NCBI GenBank assembly: GCA_020847535.1
Contig: JADLBU010000003.1
Coordinates: 93,998 to 144,503, forward strand
DNA: 50,506 nt
Direction: 5' to 3'
From: Phycisphaerales bacterium
GTDB taxonomy: Bacteria > Planctomycetota > Phycisphaerae > Phycisphaerales > UBA1924
Under the pieces are notes generated by a model. The model had not been told where the DNA came from. It did not search any database and was given only the letters and a program-made list of their open reading frames with translations. Positions 24,297 through 32,825 of this stretch are shown here, in pieces. Every line of letters starts with the position of its first letter. Positions within the stretch are counted from its first letter, which is position 1. The position numbers were made by a program, and so were the translations under genes.

Positions 24297-25978
24297 ACCG
24301 TGCAACGAACCATGTCACCCGCCCCCTCGTCAAGGCATCCCTTGCGATCGCGATCATCTGCGGATCCTGCCCGATCGCCGCCGATGCCCGTATCCCCCGT
24401 ACCCCCCGCACCCCCAGCTCCGCCTACTACACCGAAGCAATCCCCGGACCGGACACCGCCGCCGAGGCGCTCCAGATCGCGCGCAAGGGGATCAATTACC
24501 CCGCGCTCGCCCAGCAGTCCAGCGGCATCGTGATGCGCGGCTCGAGCACCGCGCTGGGCCTGGCCGGTGATGCCAGCCTGCTCTTTGCGCCCACCGGCGA
24601 GTTCATCATCGAGGTCTCCGCCCGCATCCCCATCCTGCAGGCCTTCGATGGAACCACCGTGTGGGAACGCACCGAGACGGGGATCCCGCGGATCGCCTCC
24701 CTCACCGAGCGAGATTCCCGGCTCGTCAGCGCCGAGTTCGTGACCGGACTTTGGCTCTCCCCCAAGACCGGCCTGACATACGAGCTGGATTCCAAGAACA
24801 CCTCCGACTCCCAGATCGCCCTCACCTACACCCGGCCCGGCACTCCCATCCACGGCGCCATCCAGATCGATTCAGTCAGCGGAGAACTCCGCAAGGTCAC
24901 GATCGCCGGCGGGGTCGGAGAGGAGGCGATCGAGTTCACCGACTACGCCGAGTTTGCCAGCGCCAAGCTGCCGCGCCGCATCGTCGAAAGCAACGAGGCA
25001 GGCCAGCCCACCACCTACGAGTTCAAGGAGATCTCCGCGGCCCCGACCTTCATCCGCAACCCCTACGCGCCCATCCTTACGCTCCCCACCGATTTCCGCT
25101 TCGATCCGGCCGTTTCAACAAAGATCGATGTCAAGCTCGCCCCCACCCGCCATCACCTCATCAAGGCGCTCGTGAACGGCGAGGATCTTGGCTGGTTCAT
25201 TTTCGATACCGGCGCCGGTTCCGAGTGCCTCTCGACCGCCGCCGCAGAGAAGCTCAAGCTCGAGAAGGTCGGCAACGTTCCCGTCCGCGGCGTCGGCGGC
25301 ACCGTCGAGGGCCACTTCTACCAGCCCGCCTCACTCACCGTCGGGCCACTCACCATCGACAAGCCCACCATGGTCGGCATCGATCTCTCCATGCTCAAGC
25401 AGTACATGGGCGTCGAGATCGCCGGCATCATCGGCTTCGGCGTCCTCAGCCGATCGGTCGCCGTTATCGATGAAAACATCCACTCCATCGAACTCCACGA
25501 TCCCGCCACGTACAAGCTCGCATCGGGTGAGTGGACCGACATCCTGCTCTACGGTCGCCATCCCGCCGTCAAGGGCAAAATGGAGGGCCACGAGGGCTAC
25601 TTCCGGCTCGATACCGGCGCGGCGAGCAGCTGGATCACGGTGCATGCGCCCGCCGTCGAGAAGTACAAGATGCTCGAGGATCGCCAGGTCGAAGAATCCA
25701 TGATGGGCGGCGTCGGCGGGCTGATTCCCGCCAAGTCCGGGATCATCAAGACCATCGAGCTGGGCGGCAAGACTTTCGAGAACATCCAGGCAACGCTCGC
25801 CCTCCCTGGCAAGGATGCCATGAACGATGCCGGCACCCTCGGCAACATCGGCGGCAAACTTCTTGAACCCTTCATCTTGGTCTTCGACTACCCGCAGCAG
25901 CGGATGGCGTTCGTGCCGAGGCCGGATGAACCCGCGCCGGCCGACGCCAAGCCCCCGGCGACCAAGGCCGACAACTGA
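24293..25978 (+). CDS. Exported protein with two retropepsin-like aspartyl protease domains
   Basis: Product of 561 residues with signal peptide (ASLAIAIICGSCPIAADA). Residues ~45-270 form a beta-rich domain of unknown role. Two DTGA motifs follow: WFIFDTGAGSECLS (Asp 305) and YFRLDTGAASSWITV (Asp 440), each followed by a hydrophobic-Gly motif region (IIGFGVLS, GNIGGKLLEPF). Single-domain retropepsin-like proteins dimerise. Here two copies in one chain could form an intramolecular active site, as in pepsin. Activity and substrate are unknown. It is translationally coupled to the HTH regulator gene upstream. Confidence 0.85.
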   Translation: MNRATNHVTRPLVKASLAIAIICGSCPIAADARIPRTPRTPSSAYYTEAIPGPDTAAEALQIARKGINYPALAQQSSGIVMRGSSTALGLAGDASLLFAPTGEFIIEVSARIPILQAFDGTTVWERTETGIPRIASLTERDSRLVSAEFVTGLWLSPKTGLTYELDSKNTSDSQIALTYTRPGTPIHGAIQIDSVSGELRKVTIAGGVGEEAIEFTDYAEFASAKLPRRIVESNEAGQPTTYEFKEISAAPTFIRNPYAPILTLPTDFRFDPAVSTKIDVKLAPTRHHLIKALVNGEDLGWFIFDTGAGSECLSTAAAEKLKLEKVGNVPVRGVGGTVEGHFYQPASLTVGPLTIDKPTMVGIDLSMLKQYMGVEIAGIIGFGVLSRSVAVIDENIHSIELHDPATYKLASGEWTDILLYGRHPAVKGKMEGHEGYFRLDTGAASSWITVHAPAVEKYKMLEDRQVEESMMGGVGGLIPAKSGIIKTIELGGKTFENIQATLALPGKDAMNDAGTLGNIGGKLLEPFILVFDYPQQRMAFVPRPDEPAPADAKPPATKADN

Positions 25979-25996
25979 TTCATCACGCAACACCAT

Positions 25997-26032
25997 CGCC
26001 GCCCCGGATATCCACGGACATCCGGGGCGGCG
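25997..26032. terminator. Perfect 13-bp hairpin between convergent genes
   Basis: CGCCGCCCCGGAT (25997-26009) and ATCCGGGGCGGCG (26020-26032) form a perfect stem 18 bases after the protease gene stop. There is no T run, so it may act as a weak or bidirectional terminator. Confidence 0.6.
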
Positions 26033-26055
26033 TCATGCGCAAATCCTGACGCCGC

Positions 26056-26078
26056 GTCTCCGTCACTCCGTCACTTCG
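26056..26078 (-). repeat. Octamer repeat family C (ACGGAGTG), short copy
   Basis: Read on the minus strand it is GAAGTGACGGAGTGACGGAG, nearly identical to the start of the array at 49888 and to the end of the array at 32660-32730. Confidence 0.6.
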
Positions 26079-26118
26079 AAAAAAAGAACCGGGCCTCCGC
26101 CCGAAGGCGCAGGCCCGG
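26079..26118 (-). terminator. Rho-independent terminator (minus strand)
   Basis: CCGGGCCT (26089-26096) pairs with AGGCCCGG (26111-26118). On the minus strand the stem is followed by a short gap and seven T. It should end the transcript of the gene at 26215-26868. Confidence 0.8.
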
Positions 26119-26214
26119 CTTCCTATCTCTGCTGGTCCGCGGAGCCCTTTCGGGCACCCCCTTCCGCGAACCGTTCTCCTGAAACCTCGTCTGCTGAGGC
26201 TCGTGTGATCTGGA

Positions 26215-26868
26215 TCAGTGTCGTTCCTGGCCCAGAAGGTCGATCGAATATCGCAGCACCGGCGGGCGCTCGATCCCCGTCACCACCTGCCAGAACGGTT
26301 CATCGTGTCCATCATCCATCGCCCAGCTCTGGAACTGGCCCTTGGGATCCTCGGCGTACAGATCCAGCGAAGGACCGCCGACGAACACCGACCGATGGAT
26401 CAGGAGCAGATCGTCATCGCAGTACTCGGACTCGGCCGCGACACCCGCGAGCGCATCGACCAGGCGGCCGAAGAGCTTGCGGTTGTTCGCCAAGAGGTGA
26501 TCCGCATCGTGCCAGATGTAGTACCTGTACTTGCTCGCCGGCTTTCCCCGGAACGTGTGCCGGTGTCGCAGGAGCGAGGCGATCCCCGAAGGGCCATCGA
26601 TGCGACGCTCCAACGCCGGCCCAGGGAGGGCCTGCTCGAGCTGATTGCAGAAGGTGTCAAGGTCTCCGATGAACCGTCCGTAGAGATTGCAGACCTCGGC
26701 ATCTCGCAGGCTCCCGAGGAAACGGGCCAGCGAGGATGCAAAGTGGAGCCTGCGACGCGGGAAGTGCGAGACGGCGACCAGGTGGTGCTCATCCAGCAGC
26801 TGCGTAATATCCGCGTGCCAGTCCGCAATGGCGAACGGCGACTCGGGCTGTCGCGACAAGGCGCTCAT
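26215..26868 (-). CDS. Conserved-looking protein of unknown function
   Basis: About 217 residues from ATG 26868, chosen because GGAG lies 5 bases upstream; ATGs at 26886 and 26883 are alternatives. Not recognised. The soluble alpha-helical N-terminal half (FASSLARFLGSLRDAEVCNLYGRFIGDLDTFCNQLEQAL) leads to KYRYYIWHDADHLLANNRKLFGRLVDALAG and an aromatic C-terminal part (FVGGPSLDLYAEDPKGQFQSWAMDDG). No signal peptide. It stands downstream of gyrA on the same strand with a 292-base spacer that contains a perfect palindrome, CACAAATTTGTG (27015-27026). A terminator follows. Confidence 0.7.
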   Translation of the reverse strand: MSALSRQPESPFAIADWHADITQLLDEHHLVAVSHFPRRRLHFASSLARFLGSLRDAEVCNLYGRFIGDLDTFCNQLEQALPGPALERRIDGPSGIASLLRHRHTFRGKPASKYRYYIWHDADHLLANNRKLFGRLVDALAGVAAESEYCDDDLLLIHRSVFVGGPSLDLYAEDPKGQFQSWAMDDGHDEPFWQVVTGIERPPVLRYSIDLLGQERH

Positions 26869-27160
26869 AACTACTCCGCCCATCATGGGCTTTACCCCCG
26901 ACTTCCCCTCGTGCGAGGCTACGACACCCCGCACAGCCGGTCGTCCCTTCCCGGCTTTCCTGATCGGAATGTGCCTCAAAACCGGAATAAATCCACCCCG
27001 GCTCCCACCGAAAGCACAAATTTGTGTGTTTCGAGGGCCTTCAAGCCCTTGACAACCTGCCCCAAACCCGTTCAGGACTCTGCAACGCTGAACGGCCACA
27101 CCGTCAAGTACCTTGGGATGTCGGTCGGGGTGCTGGGCCTTGCAAGGTCCAGCGAACATG

Positions 27161-29926
27161 TCAGGTTGCGCTTGGCTGATCTGTCGGCGGCGGGGGCGGC
27201 TGATCCGATGGCGGTGTTGCTGCTTCCTCTGGCGCTACGGCCGCCGAGATTACGCGATCGGTGTCGTTGAGGGTGACGACTCGGACACCCTGGGAGCCGC
27301 GGCCGACCTCGCGGATGGAATCGCTGGCGGTGCGGACGAGTTGGCCGCCCTTGGTGATGACGACCAGGCCATCGCCGGGGTGGACGAGGAGAGCGGCGAC
27401 CGAGCGGCCGTTTTTCTCGACGACCTTGATGTCGACGCGACCCTTGCCGCCGCGGGACTGAGAGCGAACGGAACCGTCCTCGGACTGGACGCGATACTCA
27501 TCGACGGGGGTGCGCTTTCCGTAGCCGTGCTCGGTGATGGTGAGGAGGCAGGCGGTGGTGTCCTCGGTCTTGCCTGGGTTGTTCTCATCATCGCCGGAGC
27601 GGGTCATGGCGATCCTTACGACACCGATGACGCTGTCGGAATCGGAGAGCTCGATGCCCTTGACGCCGGCAGCGCTACGGCCCATGAGTCGGGCATCGCG
27701 TTCATCGAAGCGGATGGACATCCCATCGGCGGTGATGAGCATGATGTCGTCGTTGCCATCGGTGAGGGTGACATCCAGGAGCTGATCGCCCTCCTTGAGG
27801 CCGACGGCGATCAGGCCGGCCTTGGAGATGTTGCGGTAGTCCTTGAGGGCGGTGCGCTTGATGATGCCGCCCTTGGAGGCGAAGGTGAGGTAGTTGGAGC
27901 CTTCCTCGAAGTTTTTCACGGCCAGGTAGGCGCAGGTGCGTTCACCGGGCCTGAGGTCGAGGAGGTTGACCATGGCGCGGCCCTTGCTGGTGCGCGACAT
28001 CTCGGGGACCTCGAAGACCTTGATCTTGAAGACGCGTCCGGTGTTGGTGAAGCAGAGGAGGTCGTCGTGGGTGCTCGCCACGAAGAGGTGGGAGATGAAG
28101 TCGTCATCCTTGGTGTCGGAGGCGCGGATGCCCTTGCCGCCGCGTCCCTGGGAGCGGTAGGTGTCGAGGGGGACGCGCTTGGCGTAGCCGGCGTGGCTGA
28201 TGGTGAGGGCGACATCCTCGCGCGGGATGAGCTCGGCGATCGCGATGTCGGCATCGGCATCGTCGATGCGGGTGCGGCGCTCGGCGAGCTTGCCGGTGCC
28301 GTAGCGTGAGCGCATCTCGAGGCAGTCATCCTTGATGATCGCCCGGACGCGTGACTCGCTGGCGAGGATGGCTTCGTAGTCCTCGATCTCGGCGATCAGT
28401 GTGTTGTACTCGCTGACCAGGCGTTCGATCTCGAGGCCGACGAGCTGGATGAGGCGCATCGCCCCGATGGTCTCGGCCTGGATGCGGGTGAGCTCGACTC
28501 CGCCGGTCTCCTCGGCGGCGGCGAGCGCGTTCTTGAGGCGCTGCGGGAGGGCGGCGTAGTGCTGGTGGGAGTGGGGGATGCGGAATCGGCGCTCCATGAG
28601 GCGGGCGATGGCCTCATCGCGGGTGCGGCTGGAGCGGATGATGCGGATGACCTCATCGATGTCGCAGACGGCGTAGATCATGCCCTCGTGGATGTGGGCC
28701 TTTTTCTTGGCCTCGCGGAGGAGGTAGGCGGTGCGGCGGCGGATGACCTCGCGGCGGTGGTCGATGTAGAGGTTGATGAGCTCGAGCAGGCCGAGGGTTC
28801 GCGGCTGGCGGTTGACCAGCGCGATGTTCATGATGCTGAAGGTGTCCTGGAGGCTGGTGAACTCGTAGAGCTGCTTCTCGACGACGGCGGGGTCGGCGTT
28901 GCGCTTGAGCTCGATGACGATGCGGGTGGGGGCCTGGCGGCCGGATTCATCGCGGACATCGGAGATGTCGGGGATCTTGTCTTCTTCGTAGGCCTCGACG
29001 ATCTTCTTGAGGAGGAGTTCCTGGCTGCTGTTGTAGGGGATCTCGTCGATGACGAGCTGCTGGCGATCGTTCTTGCCCTCGATGGGCTCGATGCGGCAGG
29101 TTCCGCGGACGGAGATTCGGCCGCGACCGGTCGCGTAGGCCTCGATGATGCCGCGGCGGCCGAGGATGACGCCTCCGGTGGGGAAGTCGGGGCCCTTGAT
29201 GCCGTGGAAGGTGACGGCGCCGGCGTCGTCGGTGATGTCGGACATCAGCTCGGCGAGCGTGATCTGGGGGTTGTCGAGGGTGCGGATGATGGAGTCGAAG
29301 ATCTCGAGGGGGTTGTGGGGTGGAAGGCTGGTGGCCATGCCGACGGCGATCCCGATGCCGCCGTTGATGAGGAGGTTTGGGAAGCGTCCCGGGAGGACGG
29401 TGGGCTCGAGGAGTCGATCGTCGTAGTTGGGCTGGAAGTCGACGGTGTCGAGTTTGAGGTCGGCGAGCATGTCCACGGCGGCGTGGGTCATGCGGGCTTC
29501 GGTGTACCGCATGGCGGCGGGGGGATCGCCGTTGATGGAGCCGAAGTTGCCCTGGGGGTCGACGAGGGGGACGCGCATGCGCCACTTCTGGGCCATGCCG
29601 ACCATGGTGGGGTAGACGATGGCTTCGCCGTGGGGGTGATAGTCGCCGGAGGTGTTGCCGGCGATCTTGGCGCACTTGAGGTGCTTTCGTCCGGGGCGGA
29701 GATTGAGGTCGTTCATCGCGACCAGGATTCGGCGCTGGGAGGGCTTGAGGCCATCGCGGACATCGGGGAGGGCCCGGTCCATGATGGTGGACATCGCGTA
29801 GGTGAGGTAGCTGTCCTGGAGTTCCTGGCGGATGTCGTGGTCGAGGACGTGACCGCCGGGGGGTGTGGTAGGGGAATCTGAAGGGAATCCGTTGCCGCTG
29901 TCGGGGCGGTTTTGGGCTTCATCCAT
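27161..29926 (-). CDS. gyrA: DNA gyrase subunit A
   Basis: Type II topoisomerase subunit that breaks and reseals DNA. Product of 921 residues; longer than the usual ~850 through an N-terminal ~25-residue extension and a Pro-rich C-terminal tail. The catalytic Tyr is residue 141 in AAMRYTEARM. The C-terminal beta-pinwheel has a GyrA box (QGRGGKG, near residue 590) and a second copy, QSRGGKG. In the quinolone-binding helix (HPHGEAIVYPTMV), the positions equal to E. coli Ser83 and Asp87 are Ala 102 and Pro 106. gyrB is not in the window. ATG 29926 has AAGGA ~7 bases upstream. Confidence 0.96.
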   Translation of the reverse strand: MDEAQNRPDSGNGFPSDSPTTPPGGHVLDHDIRQELQDSYLTYAMSTIMDRALPDVRDGLKPSQRRILVAMNDLNLRPGRKHLKCAKIAGNTSGDYHPHGEAIVYPTMVGMAQKWRMRVPLVDPQGNFGSINGDPPAAMRYTEARMTHAAVDMLADLKLDTVDFQPNYDDRLLEPTVLPGRFPNLLINGGIGIAVGMATSLPPHNPLEIFDSIIRTLDNPQITLAELMSDITDDAGAVTFHGIKGPDFPTGGVILGRRGIIEAYATGRGRISVRGTCRIEPIEGKNDRQQLVIDEIPYNSSQELLLKKIVEAYEEDKIPDISDVRDESGRQAPTRIVIELKRNADPAVVEKQLYEFTSLQDTFSIMNIALVNRQPRTLGLLELINLYIDHRREVIRRRTAYLLREAKKKAHIHEGMIYAVCDIDEVIRIIRSSRTRDEAIARLMERRFRIPHSHQHYAALPQRLKNALAAAEETGGVELTRIQAETIGAMRLIQLVGLEIERLVSEYNTLIAEIEDYEAILASESRVRAIIKDDCLEMRSRYGTGKLAERRTRIDDADADIAIAELIPREDVALTISHAGYAKRVPLDTYRSQGRGGKGIRASDTKDDDFISHLFVASTHDDLLCFTNTGRVFKIKVFEVPEMSRTSKGRAMVNLLDLRPGERTCAYLAVKNFEEGSNYLTFASKGGIIKRTALKDYRNISKAGLIAVGLKEGDQLLDVTLTDGNDDIMLITADGMSIRFDERDARLMGRSAAGVKGIELSDSDSVIGVVRIAMTRSGDDENNPGKTEDTTACLLTITEHGYGKRTPVDEYRVQSEDGSVRSQSRGGKGRVDIKVVEKNGRSVAALLVHPGDGLVVITKGGQLVRTASDSIREVGRGSQGVRVVTLNDTDRVISAAVAPEEAATPPSDQPPPPPTDQPSAT

Positions 29927-30185
29927 CGCGGAAAAGTCCTTTCGAGCCGGCGCGAAGAGGGGCCGGTTTTCGTGGCTGGAAGTATAGGCGAGCGGGGGGC
30001 AAAAATCACGCCTTGTGCGGATGTGGTTGGATCAAAAACATACAGAGAATATAGGGGTTTTTGAGCTGCGACCGGCATTGGAAGTCGGACGGGAGAAGGG
30101 GCTTGTGGGCGGGGGTGAATCTGGTAGGCTTGGGAACCGGCGGTTTGCGCCGCTCGGCTCTGTATGAGGGGTGCGAGGAGTTGCG
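29927..30185. other. Divergent intergenic region, gyrA / FG-GAP protein
   Basis: 259 bases between divergent genes. The centre (30030-30060) is AT-rich and holds the + strand promoter candidate at 30028-30056. The gyrA promoter must lie here too, but no clear boxes were found. No small gene or RNA was recognised. Confidence 0.5.
30028..30056 (+). promoter_or_regulatory. Candidate promoter of the FG-GAP protein gene
   Basis: TTGGAT (30028-30033), 17 bases, TATAGG (30051-30056), about 130 bases before the ATG at 30186. Matches are 4 of 6 in each box. Confidence 0.35.
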
Positions 30186-31727
30186 ATGAAGAGCTGCGTG
30201 ATGGTGGCGGCGGTGTGTCTGTCGGCGACGGTGGGCAGGGCGCAGGTGTACACCGTGAACCCGGACTGGTCGTCGGGGGACATGCAGGTTGCGACGGGCG
30301 GGGCGCTGGTGGATCTGAACCTGGATGGGTGGCTGGACCTGGTGGTCGCCAACGGGAACGACATCTCGCGACAGCGGGTGGTCGCGTATTACAACACGGG
30401 GGCGGGGACGTTCCAGTCGTCGCCGGGGTGGCAGTCGGCGGACATCGCGTACAACGGGCACCTGGACATCGCGGATGTGAACGGGGATGGGTGGCCGGAT
30501 ATCGGGGTCGCGGTGTTGTTGCCGCAGGGTGGGAAGAGCGCGAAGGTGTACTTCAACAACAACGGGACACCGAGCACGACGGCGGGTTGGCAGTCATCGA
30601 TCGGGCCGGACACGTTCGGGGTGGCGTTCGGGGATATGAACGGGGATGGGCGGCCGGATCTGGCACTGGCGAGCGGGGATGCGTATGACAACATCCCGGC
30701 GATCAATGTGGTGTATGCGAACATCGGGACGACGCTGGCGGCGAGCCCGACGTGGCAGACTTCATCCGCGCGGAACTACAACAACTGCGTGTGGATCGAT
30801 GCGGACAGGGATGGTCTGCTGGACCTCGCGATGTGCGGATCGAACAGCCAGACGCATATCTACCGGAACACGGGGACGACGCTGACGGCGACGCCGGCGT
30901 GGGCGACCTCGGATGTGGCAGCGCAGTTCTGCCTGATGGCGACCGCGGGTGATGTGACGGGGGATGGGCGGGTGGATCTGATCACGGCGGACAACAACCA
31001 GATCTTCGGGGGATCGGGGCGGTTCCGTCAGTACAACGGGATCGCGGCGGGGTTCTTCAACACGGCGGCGAACTGGACGTATAACGATGGGTTCACTTCG
31101 GCGGTGACGCTGGGGGACATCGACAACGATGGGGATCTGGACCTGTGCACGGGGGAATGGTTTGGAAGGACGCGATACTTCCTGAACAACGGAACGGGGT
31201 TCGCGGCTGCGGCGACGTGGATGAGCAACACGACGAGCACGGTGGAGAAGCTGTGCCTGGGTGATGTGGATCGCAACGGGCTGAAGGTGCGCGAGGCGGT
31301 TATCGCGCCGGCGGGCTCGAGGAAGCTGTTCTACCTACCCAAGCAGCCGGTGCAGCAGGTGCTGAGCGTGGTGCGGGATGGGGTGCAGCTCCTGGCGAAT
31401 CAGTACGTGGCGAACACGGATCTGGGGTGGGTGGCGATCGATGCCGCGCCGGTGACGGAGGTGCGGATCGCGTACGTGGAATCGCGATCGCTGGATCTGG
31501 CGGTGACGAACTGGGATGACAACAAGCCGAACTACTTGTTCAAGAACAAGCTGACGCCGCCGTGCCCTTCGGACTTTGATGACACGGGGTTTGTGGATAC
31601 CGATGACTTTGATGCGTTTGTGCAGGCGTTCGAGGCGGGCTCGCCGACGGCGGACTTTGATGTGAGCGGGTTTGTGGATACGGATGACTTTGATGCGTTT
31701 GTGGAGGCGTTCGAGGAGGGGTGTTGA
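30186..31727 (+). CDS. Exported FG-GAP/VCBS repeat protein with EF-hand-type tail
   Basis: About 513 residues from ATG 30186, with AGGAG 5 bases upstream and a signal peptide (KSCVMVAAVCLSATVGRAQ). At least six FG-GAP/VCBS-type blades carry calcium-loop-like Asp motifs: DLNLDGWLDLVV, DVNGDGWPDIGV, DMNGDGRPDLAL, DADRDGLLDLAM, DVTGDGRVDLIT, DIDNDGDLDLCT. The C terminus has two near-identical units, DFDDTGFVDTDDFDAFVQAFEAG and DFDVSGFVDTDDFDAFVEAFEEG, the EF-hand/dockerin-like tail typical of Phycisphaerae exported proteins. Likely cell-surface or secreted; ligand unknown. Confidence 0.88.
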   Translation: MKSCVMVAAVCLSATVGRAQVYTVNPDWSSGDMQVATGGALVDLNLDGWLDLVVANGNDISRQRVVAYYNTGAGTFQSSPGWQSADIAYNGHLDIADVNGDGWPDIGVAVLLPQGGKSAKVYFNNNGTPSTTAGWQSSIGPDTFGVAFGDMNGDGRPDLALASGDAYDNIPAINVVYANIGTTLAASPTWQTSSARNYNNCVWIDADRDGLLDLAMCGSNSQTHIYRNTGTTLTATPAWATSDVAAQFCLMATAGDVTGDGRVDLITADNNQIFGGSGRFRQYNGIAAGFFNTAANWTYNDGFTSAVTLGDIDNDGDLDLCTGEWFGRTRYFLNNGTGFAAAATWMSNTTSTVEKLCLGDVDRNGLKVREAVIAPAGSRKLFYLPKQPVQQVLSVVRDGVQLLANQYVANTDLGWVAIDAAPVTEVRIAYVESRSLDLAVTNWDDNKPNYLFKNKLTPPCPSDFDDTGFVDTDDFDAFVQAFEAGSPTADFDVSGFVDTDDFDAFVEAFEEGC

Positions 31728-31732
31728 GAAGA

Positions 31733-31757
31733 GAGGCATCAAGGCATCGAGGCGAGG
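31733..31757 (+). repeat. Octamer repeat family B (GGCATCGA/GGCATCAA)
   Basis: Tandem units GGCATCAA and GGCATCGA just after the FG-GAP gene. The same units occur at 33667-33699 and 38254-38287. Confidence 0.65.
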
Positions 31758-31786
31758 GTTGATATGGAGGCGTGCGACTGTGGGGG

Positions 31787-32713
31787 ATGGGCATGACGGC
31801 GAGTGAGTTCTTTGGGATGGTCGGGCCGCTGTTTCCGGGGCTGGAGGCGGTAGGGGCGACGCTGGCGCTGGGGGTGATCTGTGCGGTCGTGCTGACGCCG
31901 GCGGAGAAGTTGGCGCCGGCGCATCGGCAGCCGTTGGTGTTTCGCAGGGAGCTGTGGCTGGATATCGCGTACTGGTTCGCGACTCCGCTGCTTACGCGAT
32001 GCGTTACGGCGGCGGTGCTGGCAGCGCTGGCACTGGTGGTGGTGCTGTGCATCGGGCCTTCGAACTTTCCGAAGGAGATCCTGACGCAGGGGTATGGGCC
32101 CTTGGCGCGGCAGCCGGTGTGGCTGCAGTGTCTTGAGATCCTGATCCTGACGGATTTTGTGGACTACTGGACGCATCGCGGGCTGCACATGGGATCGTGG
32201 TGGAGGATCCACGCGATCCATCACTCGCCGGAGGAGATGAACTGGATCTCTTCCTCGAGGGTGCATCCCTTGAACGATTTGATCACGCGATCGTGTCAGA
32301 TTCTGCCGATCGTGCTTTTGGGGTTCTCGGCGATCTCGATCGTGACGGTGGTGCCGCTGGTTTCGTTCTACGTGATGTTCCTGCACTCGAACGTGCGGTG
32401 GGATTTCGGGCCGTTGCGATGGGTGCTGGTGAGCCCGGCGTATCACCGGTGGCATCACACTTCGGATGCGGAGGGGATCGACAAGAACTTCGCGGGGATC
32501 TTTCCGATCTGGGATCTGCTCTTCGGGACGGCGTATTTCCCGCGGGGAGAACTGCCGAAGCGGTATGGGCTGGTGGGGTACCGGATCCCGGAGTCGTTCG
32601 GGGTGCATGTGATGTATCCGTTCAGGGGGGTGCCGGGAGAGCCGGAGAGAAAGAAGTCGCGGAGAGACGGAGAGACGGAGAGACGGAGACACGGAGACAC
32701 GGAGACACGGTGA
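31787..32713 (+). CDS. Fatty acid hydroxylase / sterol desaturase family membrane protein
   Basis: About 308 residues. Start is uncertain: ATG 31787 or 31793, or GTG 31772. Hydrophobic helices lie near residues 12-38, 55-90 and 185-220. The di-iron histidine clusters are complete: HRGLH, HAIHHS and HRWHH, as in the superfamily of non-haem di-iron oxygenases acting on lipids. The sequence from RKKSRRDGETERRRHGDTETR to the stop is not family-like: it is the translation of an octamer array (32660-32713) into which the gene now runs. Substrate not predictable. Confidence 0.9.
   Translation: MGMTASEFFGMVGPLFPGLEAVGATLALGVICAVVLTPAEKLAPAHRQPLVFRRELWLDIAYWFATPLLTRCVTAAVLAALALVVVLCIGPSNFPKEILTQGYGPLARQPVWLQCLEILILTDFVDYWTHRGLHMGSWWRIHAIHHSPEEMNWISSSRVHPLNDLITRSCQILPIVLLGFSAISIVTVVPLVSFYVMFLHSNVRWDFGPLRWVLVSPAYHRWHHTSDAEGIDKNFAGIFPIWDLLFGTAYFPRGELPKRYGLVGYRIPESFGVHVMYPFRGVPGEPERKKSRRDGETERRRHGDTETR
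32660..32712 (+). repeat. Octamer array family C (CGGAGAGA x3, CGGAGACA x3)
   Basis: Six 8-base units in perfect register followed by CGGTGAGACGAAGTGACGG. It overlaps the 3' end of the hydroxylase gene and supplies its last ~17 codons. It is related to arrays at 26056, 49425 and 49888. Confidence 0.8.
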
Positions 32714-32825
32714 GACGAAGTGACGGAGCGGTGGAGAGGTAGAGGACTGTAGATTCTGAAGCTTTCACTATGCCTTATCCCGGAGGACAGGGAGCCGAGG
32801 GAGATTGGCGCTACATTGCTGGTGA

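Noticed and set aside
27113..29881. Two long plus-strand frames (398 and 440 codons) opposite gyrA
   Set aside because: They are low-complexity Asp/Gly/Ala/Val products mirroring gyrA codon bias; gyrA is certain.
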